A DNA stretch of 64,000 bases, from the NCBI RefSeq assembly GCF_001509835.1, contig NZ_JXTJ01000004.1:1-64000 (forward strand), given 5' to 3'. This DNA is from Allobosea sp. WAO. GTDB lineage: Bacteria > Pseudomonadota > Alphaproteobacteria > Rhizobiales > Beijerinckiaceae. The position numbers and the translations under genes are program-made. The notes below the pieces were generated by a model. That model did not search any database, was not told the origin of the DNA, and saw nothing but the letters and a program-made list of their open reading frames with translations. Below are positions 15,793 through 27,276 of this stretch, in pieces. How positions within the stretch are numbered: position 1 is the stretch's first letter; each line of letters opens with the position of its first letter.

Positions 15793-16917
15793 ATGACAAC
15801 CGATTTCAGTTTCCATCTGCTCGGCCGCGACGGCGCGGCGCGCACCGGCGAGGTCCGGATGCCGCGCGGCGTGATCCGTACCCCCGCCTTCATGCCGGTC
15901 GGCACCGCCGCGACCGTTAAGGGCATGTATCCCGAGCAGGTCAAGGCGCTCGGCGCCGATGTCGTGCTCGGCAACACCTATCATCTGATGCTGCGCCCCG
16001 GCGCGGAGCGCGTCGCCAGGCTCGGCGGGCTGCACAAGTTCATGAACTGGCCGCACCCGATCCTGACCGATTCCGGCGGCTTCCAGGTGATGTCGCTCGC
16101 CAACCTGCGCAAGCTGACCGAGGAGGGCGTGACCTTCCGCTCGCATATCGACGGCTCGAAGCATGTGCTGACGCCGGAGCGCTCGGTCGAGATCCAGAAC
16201 CTGCTCGGCTCCGATATCGTGATGCAGCTCGACGAATGCGTCGCGCTGCCTTGCGAGCACAAGGTCGCCGAGAAGGCGATGCGGCTTTCGCTGCGCTGGG
16301 CCGAGCGCTGCAAGGCGGCCTTCGGCACGCAGCCGGGCAGGGCGCTGTTCGGGATCGTCCAGGGGGGCGACGTGCCCGCTCTGCGCGTTGAGAGCGCCCG
16401 CGAGCTCGCCGCCATGGACCTCAAGGGCTACGCCATTGGCGGGCTCGCGGTCGGCGAGCCGCAGGAGGTGATGCTGGCGATGATCGAGACGGTCGAGCCG
16501 CACATGCCGCAGGAAAAGCCGCGCTACCTGATGGGCGTCGGTACGCCCGACGACATCGTCGAGGCGGTCCGCCGCGGCGTCGACATGTTCGATTGCGTGA
16601 TGCCGACGCGTGCCGGGCGCCATGGCCAGATCTTCACCCGCTTCGGCCGGATGAACCTGAAGAACGCCAAGCATGCCGAGGATACGAGGCCGATCGATCC
16701 GCAATCGAGCTGTCCGGCGGCGAACACCTATTCGCGCGCCTATCTCCATCACCTCGTCAAGGCCGAGGAGATGCTCGGCAAGATGCTGCTGACCTGGATC
16801 AACCTCGCCTATTACCAGGATCTGATGGCGGGGCTGCGCGCCGCGATCGCGGCTGGCCGTCTCGACGATTTCATCGCCGAAACCAAGGAAGGCTGGGCCA
16901 AAGGCGAGCCGGCGTGA
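15793..16917 (+). CDS. tgt: Queuine tRNA-ribosyltransferase
   Basis: This 374-residue enzyme exchanges the wobble guanine of GUN-anticodon tRNAs for preQ1 on the way to queuosine. Base-recognition [13 protein letters not shown] and the catalytic Asp in [11 protein letters not shown] (near residue 265) are intact. Where the zinc site is normally C-x-C-x2-C, the sequence is [19 protein letters not shown], so only one of the three cysteines is left while the His remains. The next gene overlaps its stop by GTGA. queF of the same pathway is 3.8 kb downstream. Confidence 0.93.
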   Translation: MTTDFSFHLLGRDGAARTGEVRMPRGVIRTPAFMPVGTAATVKGMYPEQVKALGADVVLGNTYHLMLRPGAERVARLGGLHKFMNWPHPILTDSGGFQVMSLANLRKLTEEGVTFRSHIDGSKHVLTPERSVEIQNLLGSDIVMQLDECVALPCEHKVAEKAMRLSLRWAERCKAAFGTQPGRALFGIVQGGDVPALRVESARELAAMDLKGYAIGGLAVGEPQEVMLAMIETVEPHMPQEKPRYLMGVGTPDDIVEAVRRGVDMFDCVMPTRAGRHGQIFTRFGRMNLKNAKHAEDTRPIDPQSSCPAANTYSRAYLHHLVKAEEMLGKMLLTWINLAYYQDLMAGLRAAIAAGRLDDFIAETKEGWAKGEPA

Positions 16918-17705
16918 TCGAGCCCTGGCTCGGCCTGCTGCTTATGAAGATGGCGGTCGCGGCCGCCATCGTCGTCAGCTGTTCGCTGCTTGCCGAGCGG
17001 TCAGGGCCGCTGCTCGCGGCGATGATCGCGACGCTGCCGATCTCGGCCGGGCCGGTCTATGTCTTTTTGGCGCTCGATCACGATGCGGCGTTCATCGCCG
17101 GCAGCGTGCTCGGCAGCATGAACTCCAATCTCGCCAATGCCGGGCTGTCGCTGGTCTACGTCCTGCTGGCGCAGCGCTTCGGCACGGTTGTCTGCCTCGC
17201 GGCGGCCTTGCTGACCTGGCTGCTGATCGTCACGGGCCTGCAGAGACTGGCATGGCCGTTCGCCGCCGCATTGGTGGTGACGCCGATCGTCTTCCTGACC
17301 CTGCATCGCATCGTTCGCCCGTACCTCGCGGCGCGTCCGGCGATCACGCCGCGGCGGCCCTGGTATGCGATCCCCCTGCGCGCCTTGGCGGTTGCGATGC
17401 TGGCGGGAACGGTCACCACCATCAGCACGCGTGTCGGTCCGGCCTGGTCAGGTGTGCTGGCGACCTTTCCGATCGTCCTGTCGAGTCTGATCGCGATCCT
17501 GCAGCCGCGCGTCGGCGGTCCGGCCAGCGCCGCGGTCATCGCCAACGGTGTGCTCGGTCTGCTCGGCTTCGGGTTCGCGCTCGCGCTGGTCCATGTCACG
17601 GCCGTGCCGCTGGGTTCATGGACGGCGCTCGGCCTCGGCCTGCTGGTCTGTATCCTCTGGAATCTCGGCCTGATGGCGCTAGCGCGCCGCCGGGCGGCGC
17701 CATGA
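16914..17705 (+). CDS. Multi-pass membrane protein coupled to tgt
   Basis: The 263-residue hydrophobic protein, about 8 membrane segments, starts at a GTG that overlaps the tgt TGA (GTGA), implying translational coupling. The first segment [20 protein letters not shown] and repeated patterns such as [16 protein letters not shown] and [14 protein letters not shown] suggest an internal duplication of two similar halves. No family is recognised. A transport role linked to queuosine precursors is only a hypothesis. Its last 27 bases overlap the convergent EamA gene. Confidence 0.8.
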   Translation: MIEPWLGLLLMKMAVAAAIVVSCSLLAERSGPLLAAMIATLPISAGPVYVFLALDHDAAFIAGSVLGSMNSNLANAGLSLVYVLLAQRFGTVVCLAAALLTWLLIVTGLQRLAWPFAAALVVTPIVFLTLHRIVRPYLAARPAITPRRPWYAIPLRALAVAMLAGTVTTISTRVGPAWSGVLATFPIVLSSLIAILQPRVGGPASAAVIANGVLGLLGFGFALALVHVTAVPLGSWTALGLGLLVCILWNLGLMALARRRAAP

Positions 17706-18599
17706 GGCGACGAACAGCCCGGCGATGATCAGCGCGATGCCGCCGATCTGCAGGCCGCTTGGGATTTCGCCGAGCAGGGGAATGGCGAGCAGCGTACCGA
17801 CGACGGGGATCATCGGCGGGAAGCGCCCGGCGACCGAGGGACCGAGCACCGGCGTCGACCAGCTCCAGATCCACAGCCCGACGATGACGTTGAGCACGCC
17901 CTGATTGATCGCGTGCGCCAGCAGCACCCACCAGGGCGCCACGTCGAAGCCGCGAAAATAGAAGGCGAAGTAGATCGGCAGATAGGCCATCGACAGCACC
18001 GAGACGACGGCGGTCGCCTTCAGCGCGTCGACCCGCCAGAGCTGGATCAGAAGGGGATAGCCGCCCCAGATCAATCCGACGCCGAGGAAGCAGAGATCGC
18101 CGAAGACGATGCCTGGACTGGCATAGGCGGTACCGGCGATGCCGAGGCAGGCGAGGCCGATGAGCACGGCCGCGACGCCGAGCACCAGCTGCCGGGTCAG
18201 GACCGCGCCGAACAGGACGACGCTGCCGATGATCCCGATCACCGTGACGGTGCCGGGGCCGATCACCGCGCCATGCGCCGCCGGGGCGTAGGTCAACCCG
18301 GTCATGAGCAGGAAGCTCATCGGGAACCCGCTCATCACTGCCAGGACGAGGCCGCGCTTCCAGCCGAGCCCGGCGCAATCGCGCAGGCCCCCGGCCATCA
18401 TGAAGCTGGGCAGCAGCAGGAAGCCGGCGGTCACGAAGCGCAGCGCCAGCATGTCATGTGAGGAGAGGCCGTTAAGCACCGCATGTCGGCTGACGACGAA
18501 GTTCGCGCCGAAGATCAGCATGGCCAGCGCCATGCCGCCGAAGGCCAGCCGACGCCGAAGGCGGGTCTTCGCGTCGGAAAGCGGCACTGTCTGATGCAT
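17679..18599 (-). CDS. EamA-family (DMT) transporter
   Basis: The 306-residue protein has about 10 membrane segments in two EamA repeats, for example MALAMLIFGANFVVSRHAVL in the first half and IWGGYPLLIQLWRVDAL in the second. EamA proteins export metabolites or amino acids; the substrate is unknown. The start MHQTVPLSD lies inside a perfect hairpin that also covers the preceding GGAG, one base from the ATG, so the start is uncertain. A GTG at 18680 is an alternative without a ribosome binding site. Confidence 0.85.
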   Translation of the reverse strand: MHQTVPLSDAKTRLRRRLAFGGMALAMLIFGANFVVSRHAVLNGLSSHDMLALRFVTAGFLLLPSFMMAGGLRDCAGLGWKRGLVLAVMSGFPMSFLLMTGLTYAPAAHGAVIGPGTVTVIGIIGSVVLFGAVLTRQLVLGVAAVLIGLACLGIAGTAYASPGIVFGDLCFLGVGLIWGGYPLLIQLWRVDALKATAVVSVLSMAYLPIYFAFYFRGFDVAPWWVLLAHAINQGVLNVIVGLWIWSWSTPVLGPSVAGRFPPMIPVVGTLLAIPLLGEIPSGLQIGGIALIIAGLFVASWRRPAAR

Positions 18600-18623
18600 G
18601 CTCCGGCTTAGCGCCGGAGCATG
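18597..18623. terminator. Perfect 11-bp hairpin between eno and the EamA gene
   Basis: CATGCTCCGGC (18597-18607) pairs exactly with 18613-18623 around loop TTAGC. It lies 67 bases after the eno stop and includes the EamA start codon on the minus strand. It may end eno transcripts, although no T-run follows, or hide the EamA start. Confidence 0.45.
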
Positions 18624-18689
18624 GGGTTCGTTAGTGGGTTTGCCGCATGGGCCGTGCGCGCCGCTCGCGCTGCGGCGCACAAGAAGTCG

Positions 18690-20081
<1,392 letters not shown>

Positions 20082-20109
20082 CTATCGGAATAAGACCCGA
20101 GAGGATGCT

Positions 20110-20405
20110 GTGCTCCAACTCAGGCAGACCGAGACCTTCCGGAAGTGGGAGAGGCGGCTCACGTATCAGAAGGCGAGGGCGATGATCGCTGCGCGCCTTT
20201 TCCGACTGGCCAACGGCCTGGCCGGGGACGGCGCACCGGTCGGCGAAGGCGTCAGCGAACTGCGGATCCACTACGGCCCGGTTATCGCATCTACTTCAAG
20301 CGCCGAGGCCGGGAGATTCTCGTTCTGCTCTGTGGAGGCGACAAGTCCACACAGGAGCGGGATATCGCGACAGCGAAGAAGCTCGCCGAGCAATGGGACG
20401 AGTGA
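20110..20405 (+). pseudogene. Frameshifted HigB/RelE-like addiction-module toxin
   Basis: Translation from GTG 20110 gives LQLRQTETFRKWERRL and so on up to SELRIHYGP (57 residues). At base 20280 the frame breaks, and in the next frame the expected continuation GYRIYFKRRGREILVLLCGG runs on to AEQWDE and a TGA at 20403-20405. Restoring one G in the CCGG run gives a 98-residue protein, the normal length of the HI1419-like killer family (RelE superfamily mRNA interferases). As sequenced, the toxin is inactive. This could be a true inactivating deletion or a base-calling error. Confidence 0.85.
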
Positions 20406-20406
20406 G

Positions 20407-20697
20407 ATGGCGGAAAAACTGCACGATTACGACCCGGCCGACGCGTTGAAGACGGACGAGGCCGTCGAGGTCTTTCTCGGCGATGCCTTCGAGACGGGTG
20501 ATGCGCGCTACATTGCGAAGGCGTTGGGCGTTGTCGCGAGAGCCAAGGGCATGACCAAAATTGCGCGAGAAACCGGTCTTGCGCGCGAACAGCTCTATAA
20601 ATCGCTCAGCGAGCACGGTAATCCGACGCTCGAAACCACCCTGGCGGTCTTGAAGGCGATCGGCTTCGAGCTCACGGGCAAGCGCCACGCCGCCTGA
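20407..20697 (+). CDS. HigA-like antitoxin (addiction-module antidote, HI1420 family)
   Basis: The 96-residue DNA-binding protein starts one base after the toxin stop. The N-terminal part LHDYDPADALKTDEAVEVFL is typical of the antidote family. The helix-turn-helix lies around MTKIARETGLAREQLYKSLS, followed by GNPTLETTLAVLKAIGFEL. It should bind and neutralise the toxin and repress the module promoter. It remains intact although its toxin partner is frameshifted. Confidence 0.88.
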   Translation: MAEKLHDYDPADALKTDEAVEVFLGDAFETGDARYIAKALGVVARAKGMTKIARETGLAREQLYKSLSEHGNPTLETTLAVLKAIGFELTGKRHAA

Positions 20698-20721
20698 TCG
20701 CGACAATTTGGACAAAACGAT

Positions 20722-21177
20722 ATGACCCTCGACGCCTCGACCCTGCAGCTCGGCCAGGCCAGCGCCCTGCCGCAATCGCCGGAAGAAGCCCGCCTCGACC
20801 GCGTGCCGAACCCGCATGCCGGCACGGACTATCTCGCCCGCTTCACCTGCCCGGAATTCACCTCGATCTGCCCGGTCACCGGCCAGCCCGATTTCGGCAT
20901 CCTGGTGATCGATTATCTGCCGGGCGACTGGCTGGTCGAATCGAAGTCGCTGAAGCTCTATCTCGGCGCCTTCCGCAACCACGGCGCCTTCCACGAGGAT
21001 TGCACCGTCAATATTGGCAAGACGCTGGTCGAGCTGCTGCAGCCGAAATGGTTCCGCATCGGCGGCTACTGGTATCCGCGCGGCGGCATCCCGATCGACG
21101 TGTTCTTCCAGACCGGCGAGCCGCCGAAGGGGCTTTGGCTGCCCGACCAGGGCGTGGCGCCGTATCGCGGGCGCTGA
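20722..21177 (+). CDS. queF: NADPH-dependent 7-cyano-7-deazaguanine (preQ0) reductase
   Basis: The 151-residue type I (unimodular) QueF reduces preQ0 to preQ1 for queuosine. The thioimide-forming Cys50 and Asp57 lie in [13 protein letters not shown], the NADPH-binding ESKSLKLYL motif is near residue 74, and HEDC and the [20 protein letters not shown] region follow. It supplies the substrate for Tgt encoded at 15.8 kb. It sits between the antitoxin and a convergent MFS gene. Confidence 0.95.
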   Translation: MTLDASTLQLGQASALPQSPEEARLDRVPNPHAGTDYLARFTCPEFTSICPVTGQPDFGILVIDYLPGDWLVESKSLKLYLGAFRNHGAFHEDCTVNIGKTLVELLQPKWFRIGGYWYPRGGIPIDVFFQTGEPPKGLWLPDQGVAPYRGR

Positions 21178-21235
21178 GCCGTCGCCACTCCAGGCCTTGC
21201 CCCTGGGCGAAGGCCCGGAAAGACGAAGGTGGTTC

Positions 21236-22441
21236 TCAGGTCCTGCTGCCCCCGAGCCGCAGGGCCCGTGGCACCAAGAGGCCGAGCAGTCCGACCGCCA
21301 CGGCGAAGGACAGGATCGCGCCGCTGGTGCCGAACAGGTGCAGGGCGGTGCCCATCAGGAGCGGCCCGAGTGCATGGCCGCAGAACAGGGCGCAGGCGAA
21401 TAGCGCCACCGCCGACCCGCGTGCGCTCGGCGCGAGTTCGGTCGCCAGCGCCTGGAAGGTGCCGTGCATCAGGAAGAAGCCGAAGCCGCTCAGCGTGAAG
21501 ATCGCGATCGCGCTCCACCAGGGCAGCATCGGCAGCGCGAACAGGCAGTAGGCCAGCGCCATCAGGGCGCCGCCGGCCGTGGTCATCCGCGCCGGGCCGA
21601 GCCGCTCGACCAGCACCCGCGTCAGGATGCCGTAGACGATACCGCCGAGGCCGGTACCGGCGATGACGATGCCGGCCTGCGAGGGGCCGACACCGGCGCG
21701 CTCGTGCAGGATCGCCGCGACATAGGGCGGCATGCCGAAGACCAGCGCGCCCTCGATGATGACGAGGCCGTAGAGCACCTTGGTCTGCGGGTTGGCGAAG
21801 ACGGTGGCGTAGCGCGCCAGTGCGCCTGAAAAGCTCAGCTTCGGGCGCTGCGCGTCCGGCCTCGGCTTCAGCACGATCATCACGAGGACGCCGGCGATGG
21901 CGGCGAGCGCACCGGCAACCAGAAAGACGCCGCGCCAGCCGATATGCGTGGCTATAAGGCCCGAGCAGGCCGCGCCCGCCATCTGGCCGACGATCATCAA
22001 AACCAGGAAGCGCCCGAGCTGCACCTGGCGCTCAGCCATCGGAGCCCGGTCGCCGATCGCCGCCATCGCCGCCGGGATCACGCCGCCGGCGACGATGCCG
22101 GCTGCGGTGCGCATGATCGTCAGGGTATCGAAGGACCAGGCGAACGCTGCCGCTGCCGAGAGCGTGGCAAGCAGCAGCAGGCAGGTCGAGATGGTGCGCA
22201 GCTTGCCGAAGGAATCCGCCACGGGGCCGAGAAAGGGCTGCCCGATGGCATAGGCGAAGGAGAAGGCGGTCGCGATCGCGGCGACCTGCGGGATGCTGCG
22301 CGTGAACTCGTTCGCCAGCGTCGGCACCAGCGGATCGAGGATCCGCATGGTGAAGGTCGAGGCGAAGCCGCAGGCGCCGAGGACGAGGATCAGCGCCTTG
22401 AGCGAGCCGGGGGCGGGCCGCGGCTGCGCCGCCTCAGCCAT
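21236..22441 (-). CDS. MFS transporter
   Basis: The 401-residue protein has 12 predicted membrane segments. The first starts at [20 protein letters not shown], and the loop 2-3 region [17 protein letters not shown] corresponds to the MFS motif GxxxDRxGRR in relaxed form. It is close to the sugar-efflux/chloramphenicol-resistance type of drug:proton antiporters, but the substrate is unknown. Its ATG overlaps the 3' end of kdsA by eight bases, so the two are co-transcribed. Confidence 0.9.
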   Translation of the reverse strand: MAEAAQPRPAPGSLKALILVLGACGFASTFTMRILDPLVPTLANEFTRSIPQVAAIATAFSFAYAIGQPFLGPVADSFGKLRTISTCLLLLATLSAAAAFAWSFDTLTIMRTAAGIVAGGVIPAAMAAIGDRAPMAERQVQLGRFLVLMIVGQMAGAACSGLIATHIGWRGVFLVAGALAAIAGVLVMIVLKPRPDAQRPKLSFSGALARYATVFANPQTKVLYGLVIIEGALVFGMPPYVAAILHERAGVGPSQAGIVIAGTGLGGIVYGILTRVLVERLGPARMTTAGGALMALAYCLFALPMLPWWSAIAIFTLSGFGFFLMHGTFQALATELAPSARGSAVALFACALFCGHALGPLLMGTALHLFGTSGAILSFAVAVGLLGLLVPRALRLGGSRT

Positions 22442-23303
22442 GGGCTGGAGCCGCCTGCGCGAGGCGCTTGGCGACGCGGTCGAACTCCTGCAGCTGCCGG
22501 ATCAGGGCCGGGAACTCGCGCAGCGGCACCATGTTGGGCCCGTCGGACGGCGCCTTGTCCGGGTCGGGATGGGTCTCGATGAAGACCCCGGCGACGCCGA
22601 CCGCGACGGCGGCGCGCGCCAGAACCGGCACGAACTCGCGCTGCCCGCCGGTCGAGGCGCCCTTGCCGCCGGGCTGCTGCACCGAATGGGTGGCATCGAA
22701 GATCACCGGGGCGCCGATCTCCGACATGATCGGCAGGCTGCGCATGTCGGTGACCAGCGTGTTGTAGCCGAAGGAGGCGCCGCGCTCGGTCAGCATCACG
22801 TTCGGATTGCCGCTCTCCGTCACCTTGGCGGCGACGTTGACCATGTCCCACGGCGCCAGGAACTGGCCCTTCTTGACGTTGACGATCTTGCCGGTTGCGG
22901 CGGCCGCGACGAGCAGGTCGGTCTGGCGGCAGAGGAAGGCGGGGATCTGCAGGATGTCGGCGACTTCGGCGACAGCGGCGCATTGGCCGGCCTCGTGCAC
23001 GTCGGTCAGCACCGGCAGGCCGGTGCGCTCGCGAATCTCGGCGAAGACGGGCAGGGCGGCCTCGAGCCCCATGCCGCGCTGGCCCTTGACGCTGGTGCGG
23101 TTGGCCTTGTCGAAGGAGGTCTTGAAGACGAGGCCGATGCCGAGTTCTGCGGCCATGTCCTTCAGCGCCAGCGCGACTTCCAGCGCGTGCTCGCGGCTCT
23201 CCATCTGGCAGGGGCCGGCGATCAGGGCGAGCGGCAGCGCGTTGCCGAAGCGGACCGGCTGGGCGAGATCGGCGCCGGCAGTGACGATGGCGTTGGCGCT
23301 CAT
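22434..23303 (-). CDS. kdsA: 3-deoxy-8-phosphooctulonate (KDO-8-P) synthase
   Basis: This 289-residue enzyme condenses arabinose-5-phosphate with phosphoenolpyruvate for the KDO of lipopolysaccharide. The start of the barrel, [10 protein letters not shown], has Cys32 where the E. coli enzyme has Asn, which marks the metal-dependent class. The other expected metal ligands are present (His in [10 protein letters not shown], Glu in [11 protein letters not shown], Asp in SDGPN). The start MSANAIV is preferred because upstream residues are not family-like. The MFS gene follows with an overlap. Confidence 0.95.
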   Translation of the reverse strand: MSANAIVTAGADLAQPVRFGNALPLALIAGPCQMESREHALEVALALKDMAAELGIGLVFKTSFDKANRTSVKGQRGMGLEAALPVFAEIRERTGLPVLTDVHEAGQCAAVAEVADILQIPAFLCRQTDLLVAAAATGKIVNVKKGQFLAPWDMVNVAAKVTESGNPNVMLTERGASFGYNTLVTDMRSLPIMSEIGAPVIFDATHSVQQPGGKGASTGGQREFVPVLARAAVAVGVAGVFIETHPDPDKAPSDGPNMVPLREFPALIRQLQEFDRVAKRLAQAAPAHG

Positions 23304-23455
23304 GGCTTTGATCCTGCTGTCGGAGGGGCGATGGCCCACGCGCCCGGCAGGGAGATAGATCGGCCTGCCGCAGAATGCGGAGCCGCCCCTTCGGCGCGTC
23401 CCGGCTCTAGGGCCTCGGCAGGTTGTGGGTCAAGCTGGCGCGGAACGCAGACCTG

Positions 23456-24064
23456 TCACGACAAGGCGAGATAGGCGGCGACCAGCAGCATGCAGGCGCC
23501 GAAGACGATGCCCTGAACCCGAAGCGCGCCCGGCGAACGGAAGCGCCCGAGAATCACCTTGCCGCCATAGATCCAGGGGAAGTGGCAGGCGATTCCGACC
23601 AGCAGGAACGCCAGCGTGAACTGCCCCACCTGGGCCGCCGTTGAGCCGGCGGGATCGAGAAACTGCGAGAACATCACCGCGATCGTCGAATGGATCTTCG
23701 GGTTGAGAGCGACCGCCAGGAAACCATCGGCGAAGGTCAGCCTTGCCGGGCTTGCAGCTTCCGGTTCGGCCGCCGGCACCGAGCTGCGGATGAAGCTCCA
23801 GGCGAGGTAGACGAGATAGACGATGCCGCCCCATTTCAGTGCCAGCTCGAACTCCGGGTGGCCTTGCAAGGCCCGCCCCAGCCCCAGGCCGTAGAGCAGG
23901 CAAAGGGCAACGTTCGCTGCCTCGAAGCCTGTCCAGAACGGCACGGTCCCACTGACGCCGAAGCGTGCGCCGGCCGTTGCCAGCAAGGTGTTGCCCGGCC
24001 CGGGGCTGAACACCATCGGAACGGCAAAGCCCAGGAACAGCAGCCAGATATCCCAGGCGATCAT
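23456..24064 (-). CDS. LysE/RhtB-family exporter
   Basis: The 202-residue protein has six hydrophobic segments and the family start motif FLGFAVPMVFSPGPGNTLLA (conserved PGP). KWGGIVYLVYLAW and ADGFLAVALNPK are further LysE-family signatures. Substrates are typically amino acids. The ATG at 24064 has GGATGAGA upstream; 24073 is an alternative. The divergent LysR gene starts 129 bases away and may control it. Confidence 0.88.
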   Translation of the reverse strand: MIAWDIWLLFLGFAVPMVFSPGPGNTLLATAGARFGVSGTVPFWTGFEAANVALCLLYGLGLGRALQGHPEFELALKWGGIVYLVYLAWSFIRSSVPAAEPEAASPARLTFADGFLAVALNPKIHSTIAVMFSQFLDPAGSTAAQVGQFTLAFLLVGIACHFPWIYGGKVILGRFRSPGALRVQGIVFGACMLLVAAYLALS

Positions 24065-24193
24065 AGTTCTCATCCATGCTGCTGGGAGCACCGGGCAACA
24101 CCTTGCTGACGCCGGCGGCGCGAATAGAGCCCGCTTCCCGCTGCCGGCAAAGCGAACTATCCTCACCCGTTCGATAAGCTGGGGTCATCGAGC

Positions 24194-25072
24194 ATGCGTC
24201 GTCTTCCGCCGCTCGGCGCATTGCGCGCTTTCGAGGCCGGCGCCCGTCATCTCAGCTTCACCAGGGCGGCGAGCGAGCTCTGCGTGACCCAGGCCGCGAT
24301 CAGCCATCAGGTCCGTCAGCTCGAGGATTGGTTGGGCGTGCGGTTGTTCGCGCGTCGGGGGCATGCGCTGGCGCTGACGCCGGAGGGCGCTGCCTACCTG
24401 CCCGAGCTGACCGAGGCCCTGGACCGGATGGCCGCGGCGACGCAGCGCCTGCGCCGGCGCACGGACGGGCCTTTACGCCTGACCGTGCTGCCATCCTTCG
24501 CCATGTGCTGGCTGGTGCCGCGTCTCGGCCGGTTCCGTGCCTTGCATCCGCAGGTCGATCTCAGATTGACCACCACGGCGGAGCTCTGGAATTTCGCGAA
24601 TGAGGGCTTCGATCTCGCCATTCGTTCCGGTCTGGGCCGTTGGCAAGGGCTGCGTGCGGACCTGATCGCGCGTGAGAGCCTGAGCCCGGTCTGCAGCCCG
24701 GCGCTGTCCGCAGGGCCGTCGCCGCTGCGCGAGCTAGGCGATCTGCGGAACGCGACGCTGCTGCACGATACACCGCGCTCCGGCTGGGCGCGCTGGCTCG
24801 CCCATGCCGGCATTACGGGCGTCGATGCCGGTATCGGCATTGCCTTCGACGATGCCGGTCTGGTGTTGCAGGCGGCGGCCGAGGGGCAGGGGATCGCCCT
24901 CGGCCGGCTGACCCTGGCAGCGGGGGCCTTGCAGGCCGGGCGCCTCGTCCAGCCGTTCGAGACGGTCCTGCCGAACGATTACAGCTATTGGTTGGCCTAT
25001 CCGCGCGTGGCGCTCGAGCGGCCGGAGGTCGTGGCGTTCCGGAGCTGGCTGCTCGCGGAGGCGGAGAGCTAA
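24194..25072 (+). CDS. LysR-family regulator, GcvA-like
   Basis: The 292-residue protein has the N-terminal HTH of the GcvA subgroup (LGALRAFEAGARHLSFTRAA then VTQAAISHQVRQLEDWLG) and a periplasmic-binding-fold effector domain from about residue 90. It is divergent from the LysE-family exporter, the usual arrangement for regulator and target. The effector is probably an amino acid (inference). Confidence 0.9.
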   Translation: MRRLPPLGALRAFEAGARHLSFTRAASELCVTQAAISHQVRQLEDWLGVRLFARRGHALALTPEGAAYLPELTEALDRMAAATQRLRRRTDGPLRLTVLPSFAMCWLVPRLGRFRALHPQVDLRLTTTAELWNFANEGFDLAIRSGLGRWQGLRADLIARESLSPVCSPALSAGPSPLRELGDLRNATLLHDTPRSGWARWLAHAGITGVDAGIGIAFDDAGLVLQAAAEGQGIALGRLTLAAGALQAGRLVQPFETVLPNDYSYWLAYPRVALERPEVVAFRSWLLAEAES

Positions 25073-25163
25073 TCCTGCTTGGTTCCTGCGCGATTGCCGA
25101 ACCGGCTCGCAATCTGCTGGCGAAAGTGCTACCCGGCAGGGCAGCAAGCATTCCCGAGGCGTT

Positions 25164-25826
25164 ATGTCTGATATTTTCCGCGAGATCGATGAGGAGGTCC
25201 GCCGCGAGAAGGCGGCCGCCATCTGGAGCAAGTACAGCACCGTCTTCATCACTGTCGCCGTGATCGCGGTGGCGGGCGTTGCGGGTTGGCAGTTCTGGCA
25301 GCATCAGGAGCGGCAGAAGGCGGAGGCCGTCGGCGCCAAGTTCGAAACGGCGATCCGCGCTGCGCGCGACGGCAATGGCAGCGAAGCCGAAGCCACGCTG
25401 ACCGAGCTCTCCGCCAACGCCCCGGCCGGCTACCGTCAGCTCGCTCGCTTCCGCCTGGCCGGCGAAGTCGGCAAGCGCGATCCGGCAGCCGGTGCCGCGG
25501 CCTTCGACGCGATCGCCAATGAAGGCTCGCTCGATGCCAACTATCGCGATCTTGCCCGCCTGCGGGCCGGGCTGCTGCGCGTCGATCTCGTCCCTTATGC
25601 CGAGCTGCGCACGGGGCTTGAGCCGCTTGCGACGCCCACGGGCAACTGGCGCCATTCCGCCAGGGAGGCCCTCGGCATCGCCGCTCTCAAGGCCAATCTC
25701 TACGAAGACGCCGGCCGCTGGTTCGACGCTATCGTGACTGACACCCAGACACCGCCGGCCCTGCGCCAGCGGGTCGAACTCTACCTCACTCTGGTACGCG
25801 GCGGCGCCGTCGAGACCAAGAACTGA
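25164..25826 (+). CDS. YfgM-like membrane-anchored TPR protein
   Basis: The 220-residue protein has a cytoplasmic N-terminus with [19 protein letters not shown], one membrane segment (about residues 26-47, [19 protein letters not shown]), then a periplasmic helical-repeat domain. The family is an ancillary subunit of the SecYEG translocon linked to periplasmic chaperones. The position directly before der agrees with the yfgM-bamB-der order, but bamB is absent between them here. Confidence 0.82.
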   Translation: MSDIFREIDEEVRREKAAAIWSKYSTVFITVAVIAVAGVAGWQFWQHQERQKAEAVGAKFETAIRAARDGNGSEAEATLTELSANAPAGYRQLARFRLAGEVGKRDPAAGAAAFDAIANEGSLDANYRDLARLRAGLLRVDLVPYAELRTGLEPLATPTGNWRHSAREALGIAALKANLYEDAGRWFDAIVTDTQTPPALRQRVELYLTLVRGGAVETKN

Positions 25827-25875
25827 AGCCGAACACCGGTCCGTATCGGCCGGTGCCGGCCCAACTGGACGGATC

Positions 25876-27276
25876 ATGACCGCGACCATCGCCATTGTCG
25901 GCCGCCCCAATGTCGGCAAGTCGACCCTGTTCAACCGGCTCGTCGGCAAGAAGCTGGCGCTGGTCGACGACCGGCCCGGCGTCACGCGCGACCGGCGCGA
26001 GGGCGAGGCCAGCCTCGGCCATCTGCGCTTTTCGGTGATCGACACCGCCGGCCTCGAGGAAGCCGACGAGAACACGCTCGCGGCCCGCATGCGCGCGCAG
26101 ACCGAGACTGCGATCGAGCAGGCCGACGTCATCCTGTTCATGATCGACGCCAGGCTCGGCCTCACCCCGATGGACCAGGTCTTCGCCGATCTGGTGCGCC
26201 GTTCCGGCAAGCCCGTCATCCTGCTCGCCAACAAGGCGGAGGGGAACAAGGGCAAGGACGGCGTCATGGAGTCCTATTCGCTAGGCCTCGGCGACCCTGT
26301 CCCGTTCTCCGCCGAGCACGGCGAGGGCACCTCCGACCTGCTCGAAGCCCTGATGCCTTATGTCGCCGACGAGCCGGAGGAGGACGGGGACGACGAAGAG
26401 CTCTGGGCCGATGCTCCCGCCGCCCTGACGGACGGTGAGGAGGAAGGCGACGACCCCAACAAGCCGCTGCGCGTCACCATCATCGGCCGCCCCAATGCCG
26501 GCAAGTCGACCCTGGTCAACCGGATGATCGGGCAGGACCGCCTGCTGACGGGCCCGGAGGCCGGCATCACCCGCGACACCATCTCGGTCGACTGGGAATG
26601 GCGCAGCAGTCCGGTCCGGCTGTTCGACACGGCGGGCATGCGCAAGCGCGCCCGCATCGAGGAGAAGCTCGAGAAGCTCTCGGTTGCCGATGCGCTGCGC
26701 GCCATCCGCTATGCCGAGGTCGTGGTCGTGCTGCTCGATTCGACGATCCCCTTCGAGAAGCAGGATCTGACGCTGGTCGACCTGACCGAGCGCGAAGGCC
26801 GCTGCGTCGTCATCGGCCTCAACAAATGGGACCTGGTCGCCGACAAGCAGGGGCTGCTCGCCGAGCTCAAGGAAAAGGCGCACCATCTGCTGGCGCAGGT
26901 CCGCGGCGTCGAGATCGTGCCGCTCTCCGGCCTTGCCGGCGAAGGCATCGACAGGCTGATGCAGGCGGTCTTCCGTGCCTATGGCGTCTGGAACCGCCGC
27001 GTCTCGACGGCGCGGATCAACCGCTGGCTAGAAGGCGTGCTCTCGGCCCACCCGCCGCCGGCCGTCGCCGGCCGCCGGATCAAGATCCGCTACATGACGC
27101 AGGCCAAGGCGCGCCCGCCGACCTTCGCGCTGTTCGGCAATCAGCTCGACCATCTGCCGGTGTCCTACACGCGCTACCTCGTCAACAATCTGCGCGACGC
27201 CTTCGAGCTGCCGGGCACGCCAATCCGGCTTCACACCCGCGGCGGCGACAACCCGTTCGACAAAAACAAGCGCTGA
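25876..27276 (+). CDS. der: Ribosome-associated GTPase Der (EngA)
   Basis: This 466-residue protein carries two GTPase domains and a C-terminal KH-like domain and acts in 50S subunit assembly. The first P-loop is GRPNVGKST near residue 9, with DRPGVTRD and DTAGLE. The second is GRPNAGKST near residue 205, with [10 protein letters not shown] and NKWDL. The linker contains an acidic stretch ([12 protein letters not shown]). The C-terminal [17 protein letters not shown] is canonical. The following Nudix ATG overlaps its stop (TGATG). Confidence 0.97.
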   Translation: MTATIAIVGRPNVGKSTLFNRLVGKKLALVDDRPGVTRDRREGEASLGHLRFSVIDTAGLEEADENTLAARMRAQTETAIEQADVILFMIDARLGLTPMDQVFADLVRRSGKPVILLANKAEGNKGKDGVMESYSLGLGDPVPFSAEHGEGTSDLLEALMPYVADEPEEDGDDEELWADAPAALTDGEEEGDDPNKPLRVTIIGRPNAGKSTLVNRMIGQDRLLTGPEAGITRDTISVDWEWRSSPVRLFDTAGMRKRARIEEKLEKLSVADALRAIRYAEVVVVLLDSTIPFEKQDLTLVDLTEREGRCVVIGLNKWDLVADKQGLLAELKEKAHHLLAQVRGVEIVPLSGLAGEGIDRLMQAVFRAYGVWNRRVSTARINRWLEGVLSAHPPPAVAGRRIKIRYMTQAKARPPTFALFGNQLDHLPVSYTRYLVNNLRDAFELPGTPIRLHTRGGDNPFDKNKR

